Positions 16,697 through 27,195 of a stretch of 64,000 nt of DNA are shown here, piece by piece. The translations under genes were made by a program, and so were the position numbers. Position 1 is the stretch's first letter. The number at the start of each line of letters is the position of its first letter. This stretch comes from Hyphomonadaceae bacterium (GTDB taxonomy: Bacteria > Pseudomonadota > Alphaproteobacteria > Caulobacterales > Aquidulcibacteraceae). Under the pieces are notes generated by a model that saw only the letters and a program-made list of their open reading frames with translations, was not told the origin of the DNA and made no database searches. The stretch is from NCBI GenBank assembly GCA_019753105.1, contig JAIELJ010000002.1, forward strand, positions 62,001 through 126,000, read 5' to 3'.

Positions 16697-18790
16697 TTAG
16701 AACGGCCCGCCTGCTTCTTCCGCACCGATCGCTTTGACCGCGAACGCGTAGTCGTGCGCGAGTTCACGCAAGAACTCGAAGCGGCCCGCCGAGCCCGCAT
16801 GGCCTGCGCCCATGTTCATTTTCATCAGGATCGGTCGTCCGCTCGTCGTGTACGGGCGCAGCTTCGCCACCCACTTCGCCGGCTCCCAGTAGGTGACGCG
16901 CGGATCGGTGAGGCCGCCAGTGGAGAGGATGGCGGGATAAGCCTTCGCGTCGACGTTCGTGTAGGGGCAGTAGGAGGCGATGTAGTCGTAGGCTTCCTCG
17001 TCCTCGATCGGATTACCCCATTCGGGCCATTCCGGCGGCGTCAGCGGCAGCGTTGTGTCGCTCATCGTGTTCAGCACATCGACGAACGGCACGCCGCCGA
17101 TAACACCGGCCCACAGATCAGGACGCATGTTCGCAATCGCGCCCATCAGCATGCCGCCGGCGGAGCGGCCTTCAGCGACGATGCGGCCAGCGCGTCCGTA
17201 ACCGCGCGAGATCAGCTCTTCGGCGCAAGCGATGAAGTCGGTGAAGCTGTTCTTCTTCGTGAAGCGCTTGGCGTCTTGATACCAGGAGAAGCCCATATCG
17301 GCGCCGCCGCGCACGTGCGCGATGGCGTAGACCCAGCCGCGATCGACGATGCTGAAACGCCGGATCGAGAAGTCGGCGTCAAGATTGATGCCGTAGGAGC
17401 CGTAGCCATAGAGATAAAGCGGCGCCGAGCCATCAAGCGGCGTGCCGCGCTTCATCAGCACGGTGATTGGCACGCGCTTGCCGTCGCTTGCCGTCGCGAA
17501 GAAACGGCGCGCTTCATAATCGGCCGGGTTGTGGCCTGACGGAATTTCCTGGGTTTTGCGCAGCGTCTGCGTGCGCGCGCCCATGTCGTAATCGAACCAC
17601 TGCATCGGCGTGGTGGGTGACTCGTAGATGTAGCGCTGGGTGGCGGTGTCGTACTCGTAGCCGCCGACAAGTTCGATGTTGAAGGCCTCTTCCGCCAGCG
17701 CGATCGCGTGCTCTTGGCCGCCGCGATGGCGGATCACGATACGCGGCAACGCGTTCTCGCGCTCCGCGCGGACGAGATAATCCTGCTTTGCCGAAAGCCC
17801 TGTAATGTAGCGCCCTTCCTGATGCGGCACGAACTCGCGCCAGTGCTCTCGTTCGGTGCGGCCCGGTTCGGCGGTCATGACCTTGAAGTCCACCGCGCCG
17901 TCGGCGTTGGTGAGAATGTAGAAGCGGCCGTCCCAGTGTGTGACCGAGTAGAGCACCTCGTCCTCACGCGGTGCGAACACCACAGGCGTTGCCGTGGGCG
18001 TTTCGCGCGGAATGAGGAGTGTTTCGGACGATGTATGGTTGCCGGCGTGAATCACGACGAACGCGCCGCTGTCGCTCTGATCGACGCCAATAAAGAAGCC
18101 ATCGTCCGGCTCGTCATAGACAAGCACGTCTTCGCCGCTGAGCAAGTCGCGGCGATAGACTTTCGCCGGGCGGCCATTGTCGTCGCGGAAAATCCAGAAG
18201 AGATGCTGTGCGTCCGGCGACCAGCAGAAATCGCCGGTGCAGTTTGTCACCGGGCTCGCGAGCGTTTCGCCGGAAGCCAAATCCTTGACGTAAACCGTGT
18301 AAATCTCCGAGCCTTGCTCATCGACGGCGTAGGCATAGTAGGCATGATCAGGTGAATGCTCGGCCGAGATCACGCGATAGAACGTCTTGTCCTGCGCTTG
18401 TGCGTCGACATCGATCAGCACTTGCTCGGGGCCTTCTGACCCGCGCGGACGGCGCACATATTTCGGATGCTGCGCACCAGTTTCGAAGCGGCGATAATAT
18501 TCCCACGGACCATCCGGTGACGGCACTGAGCTGTCGTCTTCCTTCGTACGGCCGCGCATCTCTTGATAGATGCGCTCCTGCAACTCCGCCGTCGGCGCCA
18601 TAACGCTTTCGCGATACGCGTTCTCTTCGTCGAGATAGGCGCGGATCTCCGGCTTCAGCACGGAGGGATCGCGCATCACCGCCTGCCAATTATCGTCCTT
18701 TAGCCACGCGTAATTGTCGACACGCACACGGCCCAATTGCGCGATGCGCTTCGGCTCGATGCGGGCGACGGGCGGCGTTGCGTTGGTCAT
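16697..18790 (-). CDS. ptrB: Oligopeptidase B-type S9 peptidase
   Basis: A 697-residue serine peptidase with an N-terminal beta-propeller (about 70-420) and a C-terminal alpha/beta hydrolase domain. The motif YGYGSYGINLDADF precedes the catalytic segment; the nucleophile lies in AEGRSAGGML near residue 543, and the catalytic His in GAGHAGSAGR near 661. The family cleaves short peptides after Arg or Lys in the cytoplasm. It ends 14 bp from the end of the peptide importer, so import and breakdown of peptides may be connected; that is inference. Confidence 0.93.
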   Translation of the reverse strand: MTNATPPVARIEPKRIAQLGRVRVDNYAWLKDDNWQAVMRDPSVLKPEIRAYLDEENAYRESVMAPTAELQERIYQEMRGRTKEDDSSVPSPDGPWEYYRRFETGAQHPKYVRRPRGSEGPEQVLIDVDAQAQDKTFYRVISAEHSPDHAYYAYAVDEQGSEIYTVYVKDLASGETLASPVTNCTGDFCWSPDAQHLFWIFRDDNGRPAKVYRRDLLSGEDVLVYDEPDDGFFIGVDQSDSGAFVVIHAGNHTSSETLLIPRETPTATPVVFAPREDEVLYSVTHWDGRFYILTNADGAVDFKVMTAEPGRTEREHWREFVPHQEGRYITGLSAKQDYLVRAERENALPRIVIRHRGGQEHAIALAEEAFNIELVGGYEYDTATQRYIYESPTTPMQWFDYDMGARTQTLRKTQEIPSGHNPADYEARRFFATASDGKRVPITVLMKRGTPLDGSAPLYLYGYGSYGINLDADFSIRRFSIVDRGWVYAIAHVRGGADMGFSWYQDAKRFTKKNSFTDFIACAEELISRGYGRAGRIVAEGRSAGGMLMGAIANMRPDLWAGVIGGVPFVDVLNTMSDTTLPLTPPEWPEWGNPIEDEEAYDYIASYCPYTNVDAKAYPAILSTGGLTDPRVTYWEPAKWVAKLRPYTTSGRPILMKMNMGAGHAGSAGRFEFLRELAHDYAFAVKAIGAEEAGGPF

Positions 18791-18837
18791 GTTTGCATCC
18801 GGTGAGGCGCAGGATAGATGGCGGGTGGTGTTGTCGC

Positions 18838-19671
18838 CTAGCTGAGCCGCAGCAGCAGTGCTGTCGCGTCATCGCTGGCCTTGAAACGCGGATGCTTGGC
18901 CCCGCCCGCGTCAGCCGCCTCAATAGCGCGCAGCTCGCGGCCGAGTTCTTGAAGGCCCCGCTCCGTCACGGCGCGTACGAGCCCTGCCTGATCATAAGCG
19001 CCGTACTGGTCGGCGAGGACCGCAAAGCCGTCTGTCATCAGCAAAATCTGTGCGGGACGCGGGAGTTCGAACGCCCAAGCGCGCGCGTGATCTGCGCACG
19101 CAGGGTCAATGCCAAACGTCCACGGCGCGCCTGGCTTGTTTAGGGCTGCGCGATTGCGGCGGAGCATATCGATGGTCGAAGTGCGCTCAAGCAGCGGCTT
19201 GTCAGCGTCGGTCTGCTTTGATGCCGCATCAGCCTCCGCATCGCGGCCGCCGATCACGCCGCCCGCCGCATGCACCGCACCGCCGGCATCAAGCGCGAAA
19301 ACACGGCTGTCGCCAAGGTCGAGGCCGCGAACGCCTTCTGGCGTTTCCTCGATCATCAACAGCGACGAGATCGGCGACTGCCATTTCTCGAACGCCGCGC
19401 CTTTGCTCAGTAACGAGAACGCCGCCGCAGCTTGTGTGCTCGCATCGCGAATGACTTCGCGCATATCCGCGCCAAGGTCAGCGGCGTGGAGGCGCTGATT
19501 GGCGAAGTGCGCGATCCAGCTGGCGTCCGTCGCCCAGCCGGTCAGCGGCGCGCCATGCATGTCGGTGGCGCCGTCGAGCACCCAAGCGCGGGCGCCGGCA
19601 AAGCCATACGCATCGTCGTTCTGCTTCTTGCGATCGCCCGCGAGCGAGATCGCTTCGATGAAGGTGAGCAC
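18838..19671 (-). CDS. PP2C-like serine/threonine phosphatase
   Basis: A 277-residue protein with PP2C-family features: DRKKQNDDAYGF at the front (metal-binding Asp and Glu positions), WVLDGATD (equivalent to VxDGxG), GLDLGDSRVFAL and the late MTDGF. The family normally dephosphorylates Ser/Thr. Start is GTG 19671, which follows the MaoC stop by one base. Some metal positions should be confirmed by alignment. No kinase gene is near. A role in a two-way signalling with the neighbouring MaoC is unsupported. Confidence 0.72.
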   Translation of the reverse strand: MLTFIEAISLAGDRKKQNDDAYGFAGARAWVLDGATDMHGAPLTGWATDASWIAHFANQRLHAADLGADMREVIRDASTQAAAAFSLLSKGAAFEKWQSPISSLLMIEETPEGVRGLDLGDSRVFALDAGGAVHAAGGVIGGRDAEADAASKQTDADKPLLERTSTIDMLRRNRAALNKPGAPWTFGIDPACADHARAWAFELPRPAQILLMTDGFAVLADQYGAYDQAGLVRAVTERGLQELGRELRAIEAADAGGAKHPRFKASDDATALLLRLS

Positions 19672-19672
19672 G

Positions 19673-20128
19673 TCAGGTCGGATAAATCAGCGACACGACC
19701 TCGGCCACGCACGCGGGCCGCTCTTCGCCATCGATCTCGATGGTGAATTCGTTGATCACCTGGAAGCCGCCGCCGCGCGGTTCGCACGAGAGCATCTTGG
19801 CGCGCATGCGGATCTTGGCGCCGACGCGCACCATGTTGGTGAAGCGCACTTTGTTGGAGCCGTAATTGATGCCGCGGCTGACGCCTGTGTAGCTGATGAT
19901 GTTCTTGGCCAGGAACGGGATCAGCGAGGCGACGAGATAGCCGTGCGCGATCGGCCCGCCGATTTCCTTGGTGGCGCGCTCGACGTCGACATGGATCCAC
20001 TGATGGTCGCCAGTGGCGTCAGCGAAACGATTGACCCGGTCCTGGGTGATTTCCAGCCAATCGGAGACGCCGAGTTCGGTCCCGACCAGGGTCTGGATGT
20101 CTGAAAGCGGTACTTCGCGCATGGCCAT
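19673..20128 (-). CDS. MaoC-family dehydratase
   Basis: This 151-residue protein has a hot-dog fold hydratase signature: [22 protein letters not shown] with the catalytic Asp and His, then [24 protein letters not shown]. The family hydrates (R)-specific enoyl-CoA substrates. Start ATG 20128 has GGAG 8 bases upstream; ATG 20122 is an alternative. It is followed by the PP2C-like gene with a one-base gap. A longer antisense frame upstream of 20128 is a shadow of purL. Confidence 0.85.
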   Translation of the reverse strand: MAMREVPLSDIQTLVGTELGVSDWLEITQDRVNRFADATGDHQWIHVDVERATKEIGGPIAHGYLVASLIPFLAKNIISYTGVSRGINYGSNKVRFTNMVRVGAKIRMRAKMLSCEPRGGGFQVINEFTIEIDGEERPACVAEVVSLIYPT

Positions 20129-20278
20129 GGGGAGGGCTCCAAATTCGTTGCCATGTGCGTAAGCCGCAGGGCGCGGGTTGTCGAGTTGCCGCCACGTTCC
20201 GCGCAGGGGCAGGAGCCCTGCGAAGGTGCGCCCCGTGGCCCAATTGCCCGCCCCGGCGACACACGCTATCTGCCGCCC

Positions 20279-22510
<2,232 letters not shown>

Positions 22511-22541
22511 GCGCATCCGCCCCGCGGGCGGGGAGGATTGC

Positions 22542-23927
22542 ATGCCGCAGTACGACTACGATCTCTTCGTCATCGGCGCCGGCTCAGGCGGCGTGCGCGC
22601 AGCGCGGCTGGCGGGCCGGGCCGGCGCTAAAGTCGCCATCGCAGAGCAGGTGCAGATCGGCGGTACATGCGTGTTGCGTGGCTGCGTGCCGAAGAAGCTT
22701 TTCGTCTATGCGAGCGAGTTTTCACAGCATTTTCGCGACGCCAAGGGTTTCGGCTGGACAGTCGATTGGGCGCGCTTCGACTGGCCGACATTGCGCGACG
22801 CGGTACAGAACGAGGTCAACCGGCTCTCGGGACTCTACGAAACCAATCTCGCCGCCACTGGCGTGGAGATGATCGATGATCGCGTTGTCGTGGTCGATCC
22901 GCACACTGTGCGACTGACGCGCGAGGGCCGTTCTGTCACCGCTGAACGTATTCTCGTGGCGACGGGCGGGCACACGACGCGGCCAACGAGCATCAAAGGC
23001 CAAGACCTTGGCATCACGTCGACCGAAGCGTTCGTGCTCGAAGAACTGCCGTCGAGCATCGTCATCGCAGGCGGCGGCTACATCGCCGTCGAGTTTGCGA
23101 CAATCTTCTCAGGGCTCGGCGTCGACACCACCATCGTCTATCGCGGCGAGCGCATCTTGCGTGGTTTTGACCATGAGGTGCGGGCGCACGTTCAGGCTGA
23201 TTTGCAGCGCACCGGCGTGAAAATCGTCTGCGGCTCAACTATTGAAGAAGTGACGTCGCTCAGCGAAGGCCGCAAATTGGTCACGCTCTCTAACTCGATG
23301 AAGCTTGAAACCGACCACGTCATGTGGGCGATCGGGCGAGAGCCGAACACGGCCAATATGGGTTTGGAAGCGGCAGGCGTGCGCCTGACAGAGCGCGGCG
23401 CGATCGCGGTCGATGAATATTCGCGCTCAAGCGTGCCATCGATCTGGGCGATTGGCGACGTGACGGATCGCGTGAACCTAACGCCGGTCGCGATCCGCGA
23501 GGCGGTGGCGTTCATCGAGACGGAGTTTCACGGCCGGCCAACGGCCTTCGATCACGCCGATATTGCGAGCGCGGTCTTCTCGCGCCCGCCTGTTGGTTCA
23601 GTGGGCCTTACGGAAGAACAAGCGCGCGCCAAGGGACATAAGCTCAAAGTCTTCCGCACCAACTTCCGTCCGATGAAGCACGTCATTGCGCACAATGATC
23701 AGCGCGTGCTGATGAAGATGATCGTCGACGCAAAGACAGATCTGGTTCTCGGCGTGCACATCGCCGGCGTGGATTCGCCCGAGCAAATCCAGCTCGCGGC
23801 AATCGCCGTGAAAGCCGGGCTCACGAAGGCGCAATGGGATTTGACCTGCGCCGTTCATCCCACCGGGGCTGAAGAGCTTGTCCTCATGGGTGAGCCGGTC
23901 AGTCACGACAACGAAGCGCCCGCTTGA
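22542..23927 (+). CDS. gor: Glutathione-disulfide reductase
   Basis: The 461-residue flavoenzyme reduces GSSG with NADPH. It has the FAD motif VIGAGSGGVRAARLAGR, the redox pair Cys43/Cys48 in GGTCVLRGCVPKKLF, an NAD(P)-binding motif AGGGYIAVEFA and the C-terminal His-Pro-Thr in CAVHPTGAEELVLM. It is short of a His/Glu variant warning: all key positions are intact. It starts 31 bp after purL, with GGGGAGG before ATG, and a small GC hairpin (22517-22531) sits just before the ribosome site. A perfect hairpin follows the gene. Confidence 0.95.
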   Translation: MPQYDYDLFVIGAGSGGVRAARLAGRAGAKVAIAEQVQIGGTCVLRGCVPKKLFVYASEFSQHFRDAKGFGWTVDWARFDWPTLRDAVQNEVNRLSGLYETNLAATGVEMIDDRVVVVDPHTVRLTREGRSVTAERILVATGGHTTRPTSIKGQDLGITSTEAFVLEELPSSIVIAGGGYIAVEFATIFSGLGVDTTIVYRGERILRGFDHEVRAHVQADLQRTGVKIVCGSTIEEVTSLSEGRKLVTLSNSMKLETDHVMWAIGREPNTANMGLEAAGVRLTERGAIAVDEYSRSSVPSIWAIGDVTDRVNLTPVAIREAVAFIETEFHGRPTAFDHADIASAVFSRPPVGSVGLTEEQARAKGHKLKVFRTNFRPMKHVIAHNDQRVLMKMIVDAKTDLVLGVHIAGVDSPEQIQLAAIAVKAGLTKAQWDLTCAVHPTGAEELVLMGEPVSHDNEAPA

Positions 23928-23935
23928 TCGCAAAA

Positions 23936-23957
23936 CACCCGCTCCGAAGAGCGGGTG
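23936..23957 (+). terminator. Hairpin terminator after gor
   Basis: A perfect 9-bp stem CACCCGCTC/GAGCGGGTG with a CGAA loop lies 9 bases after the gor stop and 29 bases from the end of the convergent gene. A short U-run (CTTC) follows, so it may serve both strands. Confidence 0.65.
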
Positions 23958-23985
23958 CTTCACATTCCTGAGGAGCGGGCAGGCG

Positions 23986-24561
23986 TTAATCGCGGCGTCC
24001 GCCGTCTAGGCCGCTGCGGTCGCCGCGCCGGCCATCGCGGTGGTCGTCATCGCGGTCGTCGCGTTGGTCGCGGAAGTCGCGTTGGTCGCGGAAGTCGCGT
24101 TGGTCGCGGAAGTCGCGCTCATCGCGATGATTCCAGCGGCGATCGTCCTGATCGAACCGGCCGAAGCGGCCATAGGTGCGATCAAAATCGCGCGCTTCAC
24201 GCCAAGCCCAGCCGCGCATCTGCACGTGTGGCGCAAAGATTCGGTCGATCGGGCGGCGGTTGCGATTATCGAACACGAAGGCCACGCAGCCGTTGCGGTT
24301 GCAGCGATCCGTGTAGGCATACGTCATACCGGGCCGGAAATTGTAGGGCCGATCGAGCAAGCGGTAGAACATGCGGTCGCCGCGGCTGAACGTGAACGTC
24401 CGCCCATCGTTTCGGATGGTGATCGTTGCGCGAACGCGATCGAAGTCGCGCTCGTAGCGGGGTCCGTCACGATCCCCGCGCCGGTAATCTTGCGCTGCGG
24501 CCGCACCTGCGGTCGTCAGCGTAAGCGCCGCCAGGGCGGCTGCGAACAGCTTGGTTTTCAT
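23986..24561 (-). CDS. Exported Arg/Asp-rich protein with tandem repeats
   Basis: A 191-residue protein with a signal peptide (MKTKLFAAALAALTLTTAGAAAAQ). The middle half holds TFTFSRGDRMFYRLL and RPGMTYAYTDRCNRNGCVAFVF with two Cys that may pair. The C-terminal tail is almost all Asp, Arg, Gln and Phe, with six-residue repeats DFRDQR (about residues 150-167), matching 18-bp DNA repeats. It resembles RcnB-like periplasmic proteins in composition only. Function unknown. The tail's length may vary between strains by repeat gain or loss. Confidence 0.68.
   Translation of the reverse strand: MKTKLFAAALAALTLTTAGAAAAQDYRRGDRDGPRYERDFDRVRATITIRNDGRTFTFSRGDRMFYRLLDRPYNFRPGMTYAYTDRCNRNGCVAFVFDNRNRRPIDRIFAPHVQMRGWAWREARDFDRTYGRFGRFDQDDRRWNHRDERDFRDQRDFRDQRDFRDQRDDRDDDHRDGRRGDRSGLDGGRRD
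24061..24114. repeat. 18-bp tandem repeat, three copies
   Basis: Three copies of gcgttggtcgcggaagtc lie head to tail and encode DFRDQR repeats on the minus strand in the exported Arg/Asp-rich protein. Copies are identical, so recent expansion is likely. Confidence 0.9.
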
Positions 24562-24774
24562 AGTACTTCAGCTCCCGTGACCGCCTGAGCGGTCATGTGT
24601 CTCAAATGTCCTCGAGACACACATTGGCGCCGGTGCGCTGAATGCTGACTGAGTTCGTCGTTCGTTTTGCAGTGAGCAACACTGCCGCGCGCGCTTGACC
24701 CTCATTTACCGGAAACTAACCCTCCCGGGCCGAGCTTTCCCGGCTCGAAGCAGTCTTGAGAAGAAGGGGGCAGG
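24562..24774. promoter_or_regulatory. Intergenic region with two stem-loops
   Basis: The 213-bp gap between divergent genes holds a 7-bp stem TGACCGC-CTGA-GCGGTCA (24578-24595) and an inverted repeat TGTGTCTC-N10-GAGACACA (24596-24621), side by side before the exported protein gene, in its 5' leader. They could be an operator or RNA structure. No certain promoter was found for the ParA-like gene. Confidence 0.4.
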
Positions 24775-25647
24775 ATGCCCGCGCGTTTGATTTCGGTGAT
24801 CAACATGAAGGGCGGCGTCGGTAAATCGACGACGACGGTTTCGCTTGCCGAAACGCTCGCCCACCACCAGCGCCGCCGTGTTCTGATCATTGACCTCGAT
24901 CCGCAGACTAACGCGTCGATCATGGCGGCGGGGCCTGACAAGTGGAACAGCTTGCGCGAGGCCGAGCGCACGCTCGATTTCTTCTTCGAGAGCTATGTCG
25001 TTCAGCAAAAGCCAAAGCCGTTTAAGTCGCTGATTGAAGCGAAGGTCAGCGATCTGAAGGGCAAGCCGGATGTCGCGCTCTGCGCCGCCGCGCCAGAGTT
25101 TCGCATCGTCGAACGCGATATGATCGAGACGTTCGTGAAGCGTGGCTTCCACATCGATCAAATTCAGAAGTGGATCTGCGAGCGCTTCGCCAACGGTCTG
25201 AAGACCGTGATGAACGATTACGATTACATCTTGATCGATTGCCCGCCTGGCATCTCGCTGTTCGCCGAAGCGGCTTTGATCGCGGCCGATGCGATCCTGG
25301 TGCCGACGATCCCGGACTACGTTTCGCGCCTCGGCCTCATCACCTTCCGCAAGCGCGCGCTGCGCCTCATCAACGAGCGCCGTGGCGGGGCTTCGCAGCT
25401 CATGGTGCTGGCGACCAAGTATGACGAGACGTTCTCGCTGCACCGCTCGGAAGCGCAATTGCTGAAGGACAATCTCGGCGATGCGATGTTCGATGTGCGC
25501 ATTCCGCAGCACGTCGATATCGCCAAAGCCGCCGAATGGTCGGAAACGCCGCGTACGTTCGAACAAAAGTACGGCGCGATGGCGGGTACGGTGAAAAAGT
25601 TGGGTGAGGAATTCCAAGGCAAAGTGGAGCTCGCGCCCGCCTTATGA
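24775..25647 (+). CDS. ParA/MinD-type ATPase
   Basis: The 290-residue protein has the deviant Walker A motif KGGVGKSTT at residues 12-20, the Walker A' region LIIDLDPQTNAS, and Walker B-like YILIDCPPGI. It belongs to the ParA group of positioning ATPases that move DNA or protein cargo. The 4-bp overlap with the next gene suggests the partner is encoded there. No parB or parS is visible, so it is likely an orphan ParA that positions something other than the chromosome, but the cargo is unknown. Confidence 0.9.
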   Translation: MPARLISVINMKGGVGKSTTTVSLAETLAHHQRRRVLIIDLDPQTNASIMAAGPDKWNSLREAERTLDFFFESYVVQQKPKPFKSLIEAKVSDLKGKPDVALCAAAPEFRIVERDMIETFVKRGFHIDQIQKWICERFANGLKTVMNDYDYILIDCPPGISLFAEAALIAADAILVPTIPDYVSRLGLITFRKRALRLINERRGGASQLMVLATKYDETFSLHRSEAQLLKDNLGDAMFDVRIPQHVDIAKAAEWSETPRTFEQKYGAMAGTVKKLGEEFQGKVELAPAL

Positions 25648-26153
25648 GCCTGAACAAGTCGCTCGACCGTCTGTTCGATGAAATTCGCCGCGAGGCGAAG
25701 CGCAATCCTGACTTCGCCGATCGGCTCGACGCCGTCTTCCGCGCGCACAGCTCACGCCGCGATGTCGCCGATGAGGTGATTGAGGATGTCGTGATCGACG
25801 GCACGGTTTCCTCCCCCGCAAGCGGGGGAGATGCGAACGAAGTGAGCGGAGGCGGAAAGTCCGCCAAACGCCGCGCCGCTCCCCCTCAATCGGCTGCGCC
25901 GACAGCTCCCCCGCAAGCGGGGGAGCAAAAGACGAGCATCAATCCCGCTGGGCTCTTCAAGAAAGAAGGTGAAGCCGCGCTCGTATCTGCACTCGCGGAT
26001 CAGGATTTGATCTCGCTTCGCGCGCTGGTCGCCGAGCACAATCTCGATCCCAGCGGCGTCACGCCGTCGCTCACGCGCGACGAACTCGCGGCACACATTG
26101 TTGCGCAAGCCAAGAAGCGGGCCGAGCGCGATGAGAAGATGTTCGATTATTGA
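25644..26153 (+). CDS. Unknown partner of the ParA-like ATPase
   Basis: A 169-residue protein, read from ATG overlapping the ParA stop. The N-terminal 55 residues (MSLNKSLDRLFDEIRREAKRN) form a helical, charged region; residues 96-169 are a second helical part ending EKMFDY. Between them (about residues 56-95) lies a Ser/Gly/Pro-rich insert that coincides with two identical palindromic DNA elements. The insert keeps the frame, so the gene stays intact. Because it is translationally coupled, it may be the ParA cargo adaptor or an ATPase stimulator; this is inference. I know of no family. Confidence 0.72.
   Translation: MSLNKSLDRLFDEIRREAKRNPDFADRLDAVFRAHSSRRDVADEVIEDVVIDGTVSSPASGGDANEVSGGGKSAKRRAAPPQSAAPTAPPQAGEQKTSINPAGLFKKEGEAALVSALADQDLISLRALVAEHNLDPSGVTPSLTRDELAAHIVAQAKKRAERDEKMFDY
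25811..25926. repeat. Palindromic repeat pair inside a coding gene
   Basis: Two copies of CTCCCCCGCAAGCGGGGGAG lie at 25811-25830 and 25906-25925, the second in a 22-base palindrome-like context (25905-25926). Between them are GCGAACGAAGTGAGCGGAG and CAATCGGCTGCGCCGACAGC, which look like parts of the same intergenic-type repeat element. The unit sits in frame in the ParA partner. The stems are 9 bp with a 2-base centre. Confidence 0.8.
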
Positions 26154-27142
26154 CGCAAGAGCGCATCCCGCATTAGCGGATTGATCGCGCCAGCGTCCGC
26201 GTCCCAAATCGGAAACGCGCCGGCGAAATCCCAGACGCACCAGGCCATGTTCGACGCATCACACGCTTCACGCACAGCGCGCGTCCAAGCTGCGCGCTGC
26301 TGGATCGGCACGGCGCGGTTGGCGCCGAACTCGCCTAGTTGCATCGCGTAGCCATGTCGCGCGCCCCAGTCCGCCGCTCGCTCGATGTGCGCACGCATTG
26401 CAGCGCGATCCGCACTCGTGCCCCAGTCGCGCCCAAAGCGCGGCGGATCGGCGCTGAGCCATTCGGCGTTTTCGTGCGTGAACGCATAGGGCTCATAATA
26501 GTGAACGCTGACGGCGATATTCTCGGCCTCGGGCGGACGCCAATCTCGCAGCGCGTCGATGTTCTGCCAATTGCCCGGGCCGATAACGATGAGCCGATCG
26601 CGATCGCGTTCGCGGATTACGTCAACGACTTCGCGCTGTAGGTCAGTGAGCCGCGACCCGCGCCAATGATTGCCGTTCGGTTCGTTGAACGGTTCAAGAA
26701 TGAGCCCCGCAGGCGCGCCGCGATAATGCTGTGCGATGATCGCCCACATGCCGAGGAATCGCGCGCGTTGGCGCTCCGGCTCGCTGATCAAGCGCTCATA
26801 ATGGTGCATGTCGAGTTGCACCACGAGGCCCAAGCCCAAAGCGTGTTCGACGATCTCGTCGATCCGGCGCCAGAAATCGCCACCGAACGCGTAAGGCGGG
26901 CTTGAGCCTGCGTGTGCGTCGAACCGAACCGGCAGGCGTACGCCATCGAAGCCAGCGTCGCGGATGGCGTCGAGATGCGGCAGTTCGATCCGGTAACCCC
27001 AATCGCCTTCGTTCGGCGCTTCGAGCGCATTGCCCAGATTGACGCCGCGTCGCATCGGGAACGGGGCGGGCGTGGCTTGGCTCTCGGCGGGGGCGCAGGC
27101 GGCCAGGGCGGCTGCGCCCGCAATGATCTCACGGCGATTCAT
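26147..27142 (-). CDS. Glycoside hydrolase family 5 (cellulase-like)
   Basis: A 331-residue enzyme with an N-terminal MNRREIIAGAAALAACAPA that combines twin-Arg and lipobox-like features, so it is probably an exported lipoprotein. The GH5 barrel is clear: RRGVNLGNALE, RLPVRF, LILEPFNEPNG with acid/base Glu154, VSVHYYEPYAF, and nucleophile Glu271 in LGEFGANR. It hydrolyses beta-1,4- or beta-1,3-linked glycans; the exact substrate is not readable. It overlaps the end of the convergent ParA partner by 7 bp. Confidence 0.9.
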   Translation of the reverse strand: MNRREIIAGAAALAACAPAESQATPAPFPMRRGVNLGNALEAPNEGDWGYRIELPHLDAIRDAGFDGVRLPVRFDAHAGSSPPYAFGGDFWRRIDEIVEHALGLGLVVQLDMHHYERLISEPERQRARFLGMWAIIAQHYRGAPAGLILEPFNEPNGNHWRGSRLTDLQREVVDVIRERDRDRLIVIGPGNWQNIDALRDWRPPEAENIAVSVHYYEPYAFTHENAEWLSADPPRFGRDWGTSADRAAMRAHIERAADWGARHGYAMQLGEFGANRAVPIQQRAAWTRAVREACDASNMAWCVWDFAGAFPIWDADAGAINPLMRDALLRQ

Positions 27143-27195
27143 GGGTGGAGCTTACCCCGGTGACGAGGCGGCGAAACCCCGCTAACACCGCGCTC

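Noticed and set aside
25811-25926. Rho-independent terminators inside the ParA partner gene
   Set aside because: The palindromes lack U-runs and are translated in frame, so repeat elements fit better.
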